The translations under genes were made by a program, and so were the position numbers. From Acanthochlamys bracteata (lineage: Eukaryota > Streptophyta > Magnoliopsida > Pandanales > Velloziaceae), in contig CM034127.1 of NCBI GenBank assembly GCA_019914995.1, positions 14,234,269-14,298,268 of the forward strand: a stretch of DNA of 64,000 nt, written 5' to 3'. The notes beneath the pieces are model-generated. The model was not told where the DNA came from and ran no database searches. It was given only the letters and a program-made list of their open reading frames with translations. Positions 53,480 through 64,000 of this stretch are shown one piece after another. Position 1 is the stretch's first letter. Each line of letters begins with the position of its first letter.

Positions 53480-54879
53480 TTTTCACCTGCAGAATTATCT
53501 GTCTTACTATAATAAATATATTGATCAGAATGGTAAGTTCTAGGACAAATCAACTACTAATAATCGCTTTAGGACATATAAGAACAGGGTGAACAAACAC
53601 AATGTTGTTTTGAGCAACTACAGATCCGACCTTAACTCAATTTGAACTTTGCAAGACACGGTTTCTTCAACGGTAAGAAGTCAAATATTGCGCTTATATG
53701 GTTTTACCGTTTGGAAAAGTTAATTCTATCTGGAAACAAATTTGGTGGAGTTGGTTACCTGTGATAGATGGCAGAGACCTGATGATCCGACGAAATGAGA
53801 GCTGGAGTCTCCGCAGCCTTCGCTCTCTTCTGACTTGCCTAGAGTTTGGTTCTCCTTTGCTGCTTGCTCTGCTCTTAATTTATTAAAAAGTGAGATACAA
53901 AGAAGCAAGGAGATAAGAAGATGGGTGCCAAAGAGAAAGATGTCAATGCAGCTGTCCATTAGAAAGATGTTTTCGCGACAAATGGCAGTTCACTAGAAGG
54001 ATCCAAAAGGTAACGTGGCAAAGTGAAAGCTCCGAGCAACATCTTGCTTGTCCAGAAGATCACTCTCAGGCACCACGAATTGATCTTTTAGGCTTCTTTT
54101 GATCTCGTGTTGCATTTTATGAAATAAAACTTTTTTAAATAAAAAATATTTTTATTTTTTTATTTTTAAAAAAATAATAAAAATATATAATAAAAATTTT
54201 TTATTCTATAATTTTTTTTATATTTTTTAAATTTTTAAATAAATTTTTTATATATTTTAAAAATATATATTAAAAAATAAAAAATAATAAAAATTTTAAA
54301 AAATTGATAAGTAACTTTTTCAAACGCAGCTCCAAATAGCCCCGTTAATTGCAATTGAAGCTAATATCTTGAATGAAACTTTATTCTTAAAAACTCTCAC
54401 ATAAAAAGAAAGCTCATTTCACATATAAACAAATTATAATCAAAACAATCTGAATACAACAAACCAGCTCTCTTTAATTTTCAGCCTGTTGAGGTAGTCA
54501 ACAAAGATATAAAAATAAAATGCAATAACCATATCATAGTAGTTACTGGCTCCAAGTAACACATGCATGGTGATTCCGGTTTCCAAGTTTAAAATTTTTA
54601 ACTATTTTTGCTGGTTTGAGCTTGTGAATGATCATAAAGCCACAAGAGCACACCATGAAGCAGAAGAATCTTTTAGATATTGGTCCCCTCTATCTATTTG
54701 AAATAAAATAATAAATATTCTGCTTTATCAAAACAGATCTTATTGTACAGAATTAGATTATTTGATCTATACAAATATTTTACTCTTCCGGTAATTAAGC
54801 TCTACTACTCTGAACAGTACAAACTGGTTATTGTTTGAATGCAGTGACCAACGTTTCAATAACATATTGGTAAAATGTG
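53480..54879. other. Leader intron and exon of paralogue 1, then spacer with an AT-rich insertion
   Basis: The leader intron spans 53487-53758 and a leader exon continues upward to perhaps 53960. An AT-rich insertion lies at about 54110-54335. The rest is presumably the 3' flank of paralogue 2. No other gene is seen. Confidence 0.5.
54110..54335. repeat. AT-rich stem-loop (MITE-like) insertion
   Basis: The left edge 'atgaaataaaacttttttaaataaaaaatatttt' type sequence matches the copy at 20755, and the right side ends near 'caaacgcagct', also shared with that copy. Confidence 0.5.
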
Positions 54880-55047
54880 CTAAACACGTTGAGCAGGTTG
54901 GGTTCCCATGGGCGGTGCTGGAGGTCCATAGTAGTACTGCGTGTTGCTGCGCCTACGGTATCGCCGGCTCATCAGGAAGCAGATGATCAGAGCAATTACA
55001 ATGATGATGACGATGAGAGGTATCGTCACAGTCTTCAGGTAATGCAT
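54880..55047 (-). CDS. Small single-span membrane protein (55 aa), paralogue 2
   Basis: A 56-codon frame has the same plan as paralogue 1. A span at about residues 7-25 (TIPLIVIIIVIALIICFLM) is followed by SRRYRRR and a tail YYYGPPAPPMGTQPAQRV. The splice acceptor sits 10 bases before the ATG (intron 55058-55533), and the sequence between acceptor and ATG (gtgaag/aa) is shared with paralogue 1. Both genes therefore carry a leader intron at the same place, although the introns differ in length (476 and 272 bp). The two genes lie head-to-tail about 1.4 kb apart, a simple tandem duplication. Substitutions are concentrated in the hydrophobic residues and linker, while the basic and Tyr/Pro motifs are kept. 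Function unknown. Confidence 0.8.
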   Translation of the reverse strand: MHYLKTVTIPLIVIIIVIALIICFLMSRRYRRRSNTQYYYGPPAPPMGTQPAQRV

Positions 55048-56494
55048 CCTTCTTCACCTGGTACTGCATTAGGCATGCAATCGATATGGTTATAGTCACA
55101 GACTTGGTTACAGTTTCTGCAACTAAAATAAATTGCTGGATGGGCAAATTTGAACTACAGTATTGCCTCCAGCATAAAAGTTGAGAATTTTCACTTTGGA
55201 AACTCTGTTTACCTTCAAGTTGTTAAGTTGAAGATGCAGTCCTTAATTTTAAAGTTCTTACACTAAATTGAGAGCTGTCATATATACAGAAAAGCTTAAG
55301 AAACATGAACGGCGATATAAGAACAAATATAAATTGCGACTATTTTTTTCTAATAATATGAACTATGCAGCAGAATCTCCCTGTATTCTCTAAACAATCA
55401 GAGCACTAGAATTTTCAGAAACTCTTCTTTTAAAAGAATTTCTTGAATAAACTCTTTTAATTAGCTTGAACAAGCCACATGATCGAGAAATAGATGCAAA
55501 CCAATTTTTATACGCTCGATAACTTAAGCATACCTCTGGTTGGGACAAAGCTATATGCGTGGAAATCTTTCTGCGCGAGTATTTGCAGACGAGAACAAGG
55601 AGAGTAAGAAGACTAGATTATTGAAAGACTATAAAGCAGAATAAAACTTTTATGGAGTAGCAGTAATGGAGAAGGAAAGAAGAGCAAAAGAGAGCAAGGT
55701 GTCCAAAAGAGAAGTCGGTAGACTCCAATATGGATTTCGCTAATGATACGGACCACGCTAGAAGAATTTGGATTTCCCGATTTCTACGACAGTTAATCAA
55801 GCTATTTTCTCTTTAGAAAAGGTGAGTTAAGTGTGATTTTTTTTACTCTTCTGTTCACCTGGAAGTGAACTGAAAGTTATTTTTTAGTTAGAAAAAAGCT
55901 ATAATGGTGAAAAAAATACACCATTTGCTAGATTTACCTTACTGTAGAGTATCAGGCCGTCCTAACAGGAGCACTTCTCTTCAATAGCTTTGTATGCTTG
56001 AATCTAACTTGTTCTTTGTTTGAGGTATTTATGGATTGGGAGCTTTTCCAACAGAATATGGTGCAGGTCATATGCTTTTCCATTTGTGGGATAGGTCTTT
56101 TGGCATTGGGAGCTTTTCCGTTAGAATATGGTGCAGGTCATATGATTGAATACACAATCACAATTCAAATTTGGCACGGCCCGGAGCACATACAATCAAA
56201 TTTGATAAGCATGCTACAACAGATGCTAATACACAACTTCAAACAGAAGCTTTTCAAGTTCCACAAAACCATTGGTGCATTAACTTAGCTATTTCAGTGC
56301 ATACATGTATATAGAGCAAAACTGCAAAAGTCTGCAAACAGGTTGATGCATTTTTACATTAACTTAGCCATATAAGACTGACACATAAAGTAGCTACAAA
56401 AACTACTTACATTGCAAATTATACAAATGTCAAATGCCCACAATGGAGGCTCAAATCTAAGTGTTTGTAGTTTATTACAGTGTCTTCTGGCATA
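55048..56494. other. Leader of paralogue 2 and spacer; small internal tandem repeat
   Basis: The leader intron (55058-55533) and leader exon come first. The remainder contains an imperfect 40-bp direct repeat with a 70-bp period (56035-56144). I see no complete gene. Confidence 0.5.
56035..56144 (+). repeat. 40-bp direct repeat, 70-bp period, in a possible coding remnant
   Basis: 'attgggagcttttcc' and 'agaatatggtgcaggtcatatg' occur at 56035-56074 and again at 56105-56144 with few differences. Before the second copy one frame reads GLGAFPTEYGAGHMLFHLWD, which looks like part of a protein, but I cannot assign it and no flanking exons were found. Confidence 0.6.
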
Positions 56495-58249
56495 TTAAGA
56501 TGGCACACTCCTAGGAACACGGAGGTTGTTACCAAACATCTTCGTCTTTGAGAAGCTGAAAAAAAAAGGTCAAAGAATTAGCAAAACTTTTCCAATCAAA
56601 TTAAAAGAAAAGAAAATTATAGCAGTGAGAACATTAAGTTCAACAAACTCAATGGCCCCTTGAGCTATGAGAAGAAGGGCGGCAAAAGCAAGGATGAGAA
56701 GATATTTAACACAAATAAAACTATTTAGATGCTTTCATGGAACACTCAAATGAACCTAAGTGAAAATTTATGCGAGGTTCTGGAGGCAAGATCTTACATC
56801 CTAATAGCTAAGCAATGCAGTCATCACTAGAGCTTGATGTGAGGTATATTCTATCAAGAGGGAATTGAAATGTGGAGTTGAGATTACTACACAGATTCCA
56901 GTTTGGTAGATGATATAAGGTAGACCTAGGAATTGTAGCTAATTAGAATAATTAATATTCTTAAAGATTGATACTTAAATTGACAATTATAATTAATACT
57001 TAAATTGACAATTATAATTAGACTGATAATTAAATTAGTAACTATGTAACGATTATATTTATATTAATAACTATAATTAGATCGATAATTATAATTAGTT
57101 TAATAGTATATTTTGTCGATCTAATTTATATATTATCGACTTGATTTACATATTATTGATTTAATTTATACATTTATCAGCCTGATAAGGACATTTCGGA
57201 CTATTTAAAGAAATTTATCTTACTTATCCATCACTTTATCTTTCTACCCAAATAATGTTAGTTCTTTACCATTCACTATTCTTACAAATGTATTCAAATA
57301 AGGTGAGAATAAATAATTACTCTTCTCTTCTTCTCCACTCTATTACTCTCATCTCTATTATTCTTACTCTTCCTTACTATATTGTTGTCCAAACATACCC
57401 TTATTATTGCGGTAGTTCTAAACCATTTATAACAAATCCAAACAATGCATGATGATGCATCATACAAGCAACTATGAGATCCGTCATGGTCTCCTAATAC
57501 CAAATACTACGTGTTCCCTCACAATACTTAAGTGTACTCTTGAATATAACACCAATTATCATACTTCTCCAAAAATAATTTACAGTGAATATGCAAAGCA
57601 TGAGCGAACAACTTTGAAGTAATACCTCAGTAATACTAGCATCTCCTAATTCAAGGACAAGAAATGTTACCTTTCATAAAGCTCTGCTGTGAATCTGGAT
57701 CCATTATAAAAGATGAACCACAGAAGTACTAGGACCAAAATGTCTACTTTTGAGTTAAGAACTAACATTTGTTTTCCGCTTACAAACCCAAACCAATTGT
57801 CAGCAAGCTATTGTAATTATGTGCATTAGGATAAAGCTCAGAGAATTTCATTTTCCACGGCACGCCATTCTCATAGGGTAAAAAATTTAACCAAAAGATT
57901 TCCTATGTCAAGAGCTGGACTATGAAAAACATGTCAAAATGACAAAGTAACACGTAAAATTGTTCAATTCTTACATTCTATTGAATACTAAGCAAAATAG
58001 AACAAGTTTCAGCAAATAAAACCACAAATTGCTTTAAACAAAAAAGGGAAATAACTTAATAAATCCTATATTTTAATGATTTAAATAGAAAAAAATATAA
58101 CAAGTAAATCTTAGAATGAAAGGTTGAATTCTGAACCAGAAATCATATGACATGAAAAGGATACTGAAGAGATAACGCTCCCACCAATCGAGCATGTAGA
58201 GACCCATCGTCACATTGTAGAGATGGATCTTCCTGCTTATCCAATTCAT
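56495..58249 (-). CDS. ssSPT: Small subunit of serine palmitoyltransferase (ssSPT)
   Basis: Exons in transcript order are 58249-58165, 57743-57671 and 56555-56495, giving 72 residues. ssSPT is a tiny ER membrane subunit that activates the LCB1/LCB2 serine palmitoyltransferase, the first step of sphingoid base synthesis. The N-terminus MNWISRKIHLYNVTMGLYMLDWWERYLF is the hallmark region (shown here in two parts: MNWISRKIHLYNVT and MGLYMLDWWERYLF). It is followed by one membrane span (NILVLVLLWFIFYNG) and RFTAELYE. The third exon adds FSKTKMFGNNLRVPRSVPS, so the protein is longer than the ~56 residues usual in plants. Its junction keeps the frame, but the extension should be checked. Reading on past exon 1 would lose the span. 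A GAA microsatellite lies directly before the start codon. Confidence 0.9.
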
Positions 58250-58276
58250 CTTCTTCTTCTTCTTCTTCTTCTTCTC
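58250..58276 (-). repeat. GAA microsatellite in the ssSPT leader
   Basis: About eight GAA triplets on the minus strand end directly at the start codon of ssSPT. Upstream frames that read through it produce a poly-Lys stretch, an artefact of the repeat. Confidence 0.85.
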
Positions 58277-59026
58277 CCAAACCAAACCAAAACAAAAGAA
58301 CAGAAATTGTTCTTTCACCAAACGAAATGGAAACTTAGGAATTGGCACCAAAATTGGATCTCCTTCTGATAAATATTGGATCTTTAAATTTAATTGAATC
58401 TTGGACGAGAAATTAGCGAAAGATTTATGTACAGATCTTGAAATCGACAAGAAAAAGTCAGCAGCTTGTAGTGGTCAGAGAAAGGGAGTCCAGAAGAACA
58501 CAGAAAGAAATAATCATGAAGCACCTTGTTTGTACTCAATTTTCAAATAAGTCCATCTAGTTTTGGGCTCTAAAGGTTTTTGGGCCTTGAAGAGTGAATC
58601 AAGTAGAATTGGGCTAAGGAAGGGGCTTTGATCTTTATCCACATTGTCTAGATTTACAAATTAGCGACTAAAGAAAATAAGAAATAAAAACGCAGCACAA
58701 AAAGCTATACTATTACTATCAAAATAAGTGCCAAAAAAATCTTTGGACCAAAATGTAATTTAGAAATTATGTTTGTGTTTCTTTTATTTTAAAATAAATC
58801 TCGAAAATAAGTTCGTAAATTATGAATTATTTGAAAATAGATTTTAAAATAAGTTTAATTTTTGTGTTTATTTTATTGAAAGTGAAATTTTAACTTTAAA
58901 ATATGATTTTTAAAAATAAAATTTTTGACCGTTTTATTTAGTGTTTATTCTTTTAATTTTTGAATAATACGCCACAAGTGAAGTTATAAAATGAAATTTT
59001 AGAAGAGACTTCTTATAGGATTTCGT

Positions 59027-59880
59027 AGGGGTGGCAATTTAGGTTCGTGGGTCAGTTTCGGATCGACTTATTTGATAACCAGATCAAATTTGTTCAATCC
59101 TAACCCAAATTATAAATTTATACGGGTCAAAATTGTCTAACACTAATCCAACCTATTAATAATCGGGTCAAAATTCAGATCAACCTATTTAATAATTAAA
59201 ATTTTTAATTTTTAATTATATATTTTTAAAATTTAGTGAAATTTTAAAATCAGTTGAAGTGCACGATGTTCTTAGTGACGAGATATAGTAAATGCCCATC
59301 AAAATATGCATTCTTTAGTATCTTCATCGTTCTTTAAAATATCCAAAATAAATTATATTTATTTTTTATTTTAAAAATATGTGGTGAGAGTCGAAATTTT
59401 ATAATTATAAATATATACTAATAATTTCGATAAAAACTTTGATAAACATAGTTATCTAACAAAATTTTATTAAAAATTTTTATACGAAATTCAAATTCGT
59501 CATTACAGAAACACCTAAATAATATTCGATAATATTATAATTCTCATCTTACACTATTTTACTAAAATATAAAAGTAACAATTAATCATAAATATCATAT
59601 AATTTAATATTTATAAATTACTATTATTGATTATTTTTATTGTTAATATTTTAATGTACAGAAAAAAAAAAATAAATATTATTGCTTCAAGATATGATAA
59701 TTTGAATTGGTGGGTTAATTTCGGATTAATCCGGATTGACCTATTTAATAACGGGTTAAATTTGTTCAATGCTAACCCAACTTATATATTTATACGGGTC
59801 AAATTTTTTAACTCTAATCCTGATTAAATGGATCGATTTCGGATCACATTTTTTGATCGGATCATATATTGCCACCTCTA
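59027..59880 (-). mobile_element. Non-autonomous DNA transposon, ~850-bp family, copy 3 (most intact)
   Basis: The ends TAGGGGTGGCAAT and ATTGCCACCTCTA form a 13-bp inverted repeat with one mismatch. Reversed, the 854-bp body aligns throughout with copies 1 and 2. Blocks of 'gacccgtataaat...gggttag...gaacaaattt' lie near both ends in the same orientation, so the element has subterminal direct repeats as well. No transposase is encoded. A TA flanks each side if the inverted repeat is taken as GGGGTGGCAAT; I found no clear 8-bp duplication. Confidence 0.82.
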
Positions 59881-60584
59881 CGATTTTGTCTCTCTTTTAT
59901 TTAATTTTATGATAATCTGCAATCAGTTAGAAGCTAATTACGTAATAGCTGAGCTACCAAAACCTATTAATAAGCTTTTTAAGCAACATAAGAGATGTTG
60001 ATAGTTCTTTAATAATCACTTCTTAAGTTTCATACTATTTTATTTATCAACTACCGTATATACTGATCTTAAATGGAGCTATAAAATATTATTATATTCT
60101 TGGTAATTTGTAGAAGTCTATTATATGTCTATTTTGGAGTGATTCTCAAGTGCGTTTTATTTTTATTTCAATTTTTCGTTTTAAAAATTTTCTATAACAT
60201 TATAGATTTTTTATTAGTTTTAAAAATAAAATTAAATGTATGTTATAAAGTTTTTATATATAATTTTCTCAAATTAAATTGTACTGAAAAAGTTCTATTT
60301 ATAGATTTGCCTTCCTCAAATCTTTGTTGAGTCTCAAACAACTTCAACTCAAATCAAAACAACACAATGTCACCTACGAAATCAAGAAAATAAAATAACA
60401 ATAATAATCAACAAGGAGTTTGTTTTTGGGTGAATTATAATCAATAATGTATGTTTCCAGATTTCACTAGTTCTTTGCTTTAAATCAATAAAATCTTCAT
60501 AACACAATTCTTAATTATGTGATCATTTCCTGTCTAAGGTTTATCACAGATATTGAGACTTACAACCCCGTTATAGTTAGATAA

Positions 60585-60812
60585 CGTTTGAAAGTGTTTA
60601 TTAAAAAAAGAATTTTTTAAAAATAACAAAATATTTTAAAATTTTTAAATAATAAAATTTATTTTTTTATTCAAAAAAAAATAAAAATAAAATTTTTTTA
60701 TGATACTAGAATACTTTTATACTTTTAAAAATTTTTAAAAAGTTCTGTAAAATATTTTAAAAAATTTATTAAAGTAAAATGAAAAGTTGAAAAATAAAGT
60801 TTTCTCAAATAT
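60585..60812. repeat. AT-rich stem-loop (MITE-like) insertion
   Basis: The left edge 'gtttgaaagtgtttattaaaaaaagaattttttaaaaat' type sequence matches the edges at 14695 and 20755. Confidence 0.45.
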
Positions 60813-61204
60813 GCCTTTAATGCAATTCAATCTGGGCTTTTTATGCCAATGTAGAGGACCTAATGTTAATAAAAATACTTTAGTGGGTCTTGTGTTGCTA
60901 AACGATTCCAAAAATGAAATCTTCTCGGGGCTTTTTTGGCGGTTTTGTGTCCTTCGTTTGTTGGTCTCATAGACTTGAGTCAGAGTCATCGGTTACTAAT
61001 AAATCGTTCGCAATTAATTCATTTCGTTTCTTTTCAAGACGATCTCAACTGGGAAAAGATCAAGAAAGAAAGAAAATATCTCCAAAATATTTCATTTTCT
61101 TACCTAATTCACTCCGTTCTTTACCAGATAAGAGAAAAAGAAGTTTCTTTTTTCTTTTTAATTTGGTGGTTGTTGGTTTGATTGAGTTTGGGTCTGCAGA
61201 CAAA

Positions 61205-64000
61205 ATGGGAATCATCAGTGTTGTCACGGGATTCATCGGCTTCGGTTTAGGATTACCCTTCGGAATCTTTCTTGGGTTTATTTTTTTCTTCTCCATCAAA
61301 CCCAGCGACGATCGCAGTAACAAGGTTTTATTCTCTCAACTCTCATTCTTATAGTCATGCGTGTTGATGCAATAGTCTTGAAGGTGTATCACATGTTTTC
61401 TTTTTTCCTTTTTACTTCCTGGGAATTTTATGATAGCAAAGATTTAGATTTGATGAATCTTTTTATTTTTTTTCCGGGTCTTCTTTAATTACAGCGATTT
61501 GAAAGATTGACGTTGTGCTTATAAAAATGTCCACATTGTTGAGAATTTGAGATTTTAGTTGCTGGTTTATTATGCTAAAATATAGTCGTTGTTCTGATGC
61601 TATTATAAGATCGTAGTACTAGTCTTTTTGTGTTCAAGCTCCATTATGTGAAAATCATTTGTGTTCATCTTGCTATGATCGGGTTTTTTATTATTATTAA
61701 CATCTCGTTTAACGTAGACGTCTGCTGATCCATAGTTGGTTGTTGATCATCTTGGAAGAAACTTTTAATAATAGATTTTCTTAAGAGAAAATTGTGGCTA
61801 GCCCTGTTACAGAGTTAAGAGGTCTTATTGGGAACGTCACATGATGTGACTGCAAGTTCTTAGTCAATGTCCAATTTGGAGTTTGGTTTTTCATCACAAT
61901 TGTGCTATGTGTACATACATTGTTCGGTTGTCATTCTTATCAATTATGAAAGACATTTTGTATAAGTAACACTGATAAATAATTCGATTCTCATGTCTAT
62001 TTGAACTATTGTTTCAAAGTTGAATCCTATAATATTTGTTTCTTCTACTTGTTGATTGAATCTCTGTTTCTAATGCAATTCTTTTTCATAAGAAAGCTCA
62101 GCTTGTAATAAGAAAATTCTGGACAAATCTGTCTAGGATTGGTTTTCCTTAGTTGCAAAGAGAAAAAAATGAAAGAATAGGTTGACGTATAAGGCACCAA
62201 AAAAATAGAAAGAATTTGCAAGGTCATGCTGCTTAAGCACTCTTTTCAAGATCAATGGTCATTGTTTGTTTTGCAAGATCTGACTCCTTGGATGAAAGCA
62301 ATTGTTAGTATTCTTTTGGCTTATTTTTGTAGCATTCTTGTTGAAGCATGCATGTGCAGGAACCCATAGTTAGACCCTTCTATGAATTGGATTCGAAGTC
62401 ATTGCGCTCAATGTTGCAAGAGATTCCACTATGGGTCAAAAATCCTGATTATGATAGGGTAAATATTTTATCATGCTGAAAAAATTTCATAATTTGTGTT
62501 CATATTTGATTTTCCAATGACAGATTGCATGTCATTTTATCTAGTCACAAGTTAAGCTTGGTTCTTTAATTTGTTTCCGCAGGTTGACTGGATGAACAAA
62601 TACATTTCTAATATGTGGCCTTATTTGGACAAGGTCCTTCAGAATTTATACATTGAATTTGGTAGCGCTTGTGATATTCTATCAGATGCTCCATCAGGAT
62701 TATGTTCAAACTATTGTTAATTATTTTCCTTTTTGTTGTCATGTTCTCACAGGCAATTTGCAGCACTATAACTAGCATGACAAAGCCGATGTTTGAAGGA
62801 TATGTTGGGAAATTCTGTATCAAGTCAATTGAATTTGACCGCTTCACACTTGGGACTTTTCCACCTACAATACACGGTGTGTATATGTATTCTCAAATCA
62901 AACTTTTCATATTACCTAGCTAGAAGACAATTTTTTACCACTACTTTTTACCATAGCATGTTATGATCTTACATATACACTTTTCGTACTAGTGTTATCT
63001 CTTAGAATCATTTTGGATTCTGTGACATGTATATCTTTTACGTATAAACGGGTTCACAATGCAGTGCATGCATGGGTACTTTCCGAAAACAAGTGTTCTC
63101 ATAGGGACTTCGTATTGAACATTTTCTTTTAATGTTTTAGCAGCTAATGGATGTGACTAGGAGGCATTTTTTGTATGATAAAGTTAACATGCATACAACA
63201 AAGACACAACAGTTAAGCCTCACCCCATTAAGTAGAGGTAGAAGTTAACATGCATACATATAAGAAATTGGATTGAGTATTCTAAGCCTGTTTATATTTA
63301 TTCTCGATAGAGCTTCCAAATAAGTGATGGTACTTTTACCTCCTTGCTTGATATAAGGTGAGTAGCTGAATTGAGTATAAACTGTACTAAACATTTTATA
63401 AAATTAAAGACAACCAGTAGATTGCAAAGAGAGGTCAAAGATGCACATTGGAGAAGGAACAAGGCAGTTCTTCTGCCATCTGCATTGTCCTGAGTGAAGC
63501 CAAGGCAATTAACTGTAAACTTTTTTAAGACCAAGTTAACTTAGCGGTTTCACCTGTAGACTCTGCAAAAAATAGAACAAAACTATTAGAAGTTGTTGCG
63601 AGCTTGTATAAAATATATATCTTTTTTCAAGGCAGCTTGAACTGTTTAGTTCTTTACAAAGAGAGAGAATAAGATTTACCTTTAAGTTGATCCGTTATTG
63701 GTTGCTATTTTCCATATATCAGGAATAAAAGTCTATGAGACCAAAGCGAAGGAACTAGTTTTTGAACCTGGCATAAGATGGGCTGGAAATTCAAACATTA
63801 TTGTGGTTTTGAAGTTTTTATCTTTTAAAATACCAGTCCAGGTCAGACATTTTAATCTCATTCACATAAAAATAGTTTTAATTTGCTATGAGTATTTGTT
63901 TATATTTTACTTTTGTGTTTTTCTTCTAGCTGTTGGATTTACAGATATTTATGAAAGCTCGAGTTACTTTGAAACCTCTCGTCCCAAGTTTTCCATGTTT
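61205..64000 (+). CDS. SYT: Plant synaptotagmin (SMP/C2 protein, SYT1-3 type), 5' part
   Basis: Exons are 61205-61324, 62360-62458, 62583-62633, 62753-62876, 63723-63841 and 63930 onward, running off the window end (about 194 residues visible). Plant SYTs tether the ER to the plasma membrane. They have an N-terminal membrane anchor, a lipid-transferring SMP domain and C-terminal C2 domains. The anchor is at about residues 6-31 (VVTGFIGFGLGLPFGIFLGF). The SMP domain begins near residue 60 with IPLWVKNPDYDRVDWMNKYI, then MWPYLDKAIC, GTFPPTIHGIKVYET, RWAGNSNIIVVLKF and VTLKPLVPSFPCF. The pattern is nearest to the SYT2/SYT3 branch rather than SYT4/5, judged from memory. The C2 domains lie beyond the window. 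The start codon follows a leader and gives the expected MG-hydrophobic N-terminus. All junctions keep the frame. Confidence 0.92.

Larger units (their letters stand above)
58277..61204. other. Spacer between ssSPT and the synaptotagmin gene
   Basis: The ssSPT promoter and leader come first, then a transposon copy (59027-59880) and AT-rich DNA with an insertion at about 60585-60812. From about 60900 comes the leader of the synaptotagmin gene. No other gene is recognised. Confidence 0.55.

Noticed and set aside
58073-58450. 125-codon minus-strand frame covering ssSPT exon 1
   Set aside because: The upstream part crosses the GAA repeat (poly-Lys) and the downstream part reads through the exon 1 donor into the intron; the ATG at 58249 gives the conserved protein.

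Overview
The window is nuclear DNA of a flowering plant, most likely a eudicot. The genes have many short exons bounded by GT-AG introns, the spacers are long and very AT-rich, and short DNA transposons and microsatellites are scattered through them. The proteins are plant-specific forms: a sphingolipid glucuronosyltransferase, a PEP-carboxylase kinase, phenylalanine ammonia-lyase and a plant synaptotagmin. I cannot name the species.

Layout. 1-2032 (+): the 3' exons of a GT8 glycosyltransferase of the PGSIP6/IPUT1 type. 2575-6501 (+): TIM21, a mitochondrial import subunit. 9011-11086 (+): an ADF6-like actin-depolymerising factor. 15993-17236 (+) and 22485-24305 (-): two closely related PEPC-kinase-type genes in inverted orientation, about 5 kb apart. 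25922-29000 (-): two decayed copies of an LRR receptor kinase. 29567-30779 (-): a broken multi-pass membrane protein gene. 31349-36021 (-): adenosine kinase in 13 exons. 39250-41340 (+): an apparently non-coding locus carrying tandem hairpin-forming repeats. 41982-46038 (-): phenylalanine ammonia-lyase in two exons. 53309-53479 and 54880-55047 (-): a tandem pair of very small single-span membrane proteins (56 and 55 aa). 56495-58249 (-): a small subunit of serine palmitoyltransferase in three exons. 61205-64000 (+): the start of a synaptotagmin/SMP-domain gene, cut by the window end.

Exon borders were assigned by hand from splice signals, reading-frame continuity and family similarity. For every full gene listed with exons the exon lengths sum to a multiple of three and the frame stays open.

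The genes do not form an operon-like unit. Two of them (IPUT1-like and ssSPT) act in sphingolipid synthesis, and two (PEPC kinase and PAL) act in carbon and phenylpropanoid metabolism, but this is probably chance neighbourhood. The spacers hold three copies of an ~850-bp non-autonomous DNA transposon, one clean Tourist-like MITE with a TAA target duplication, a dispersed AT-rich stem-loop family, and a 391-bp tandem duplication. The points most worth a second look are the paired microproteins, the hairpin-repeat locus at 40.2-40.65 kb, the GC-AG intron in TIM21, the inverted PEPC-kinase pair and the 30-codon spliced ORF upstream of PAL.
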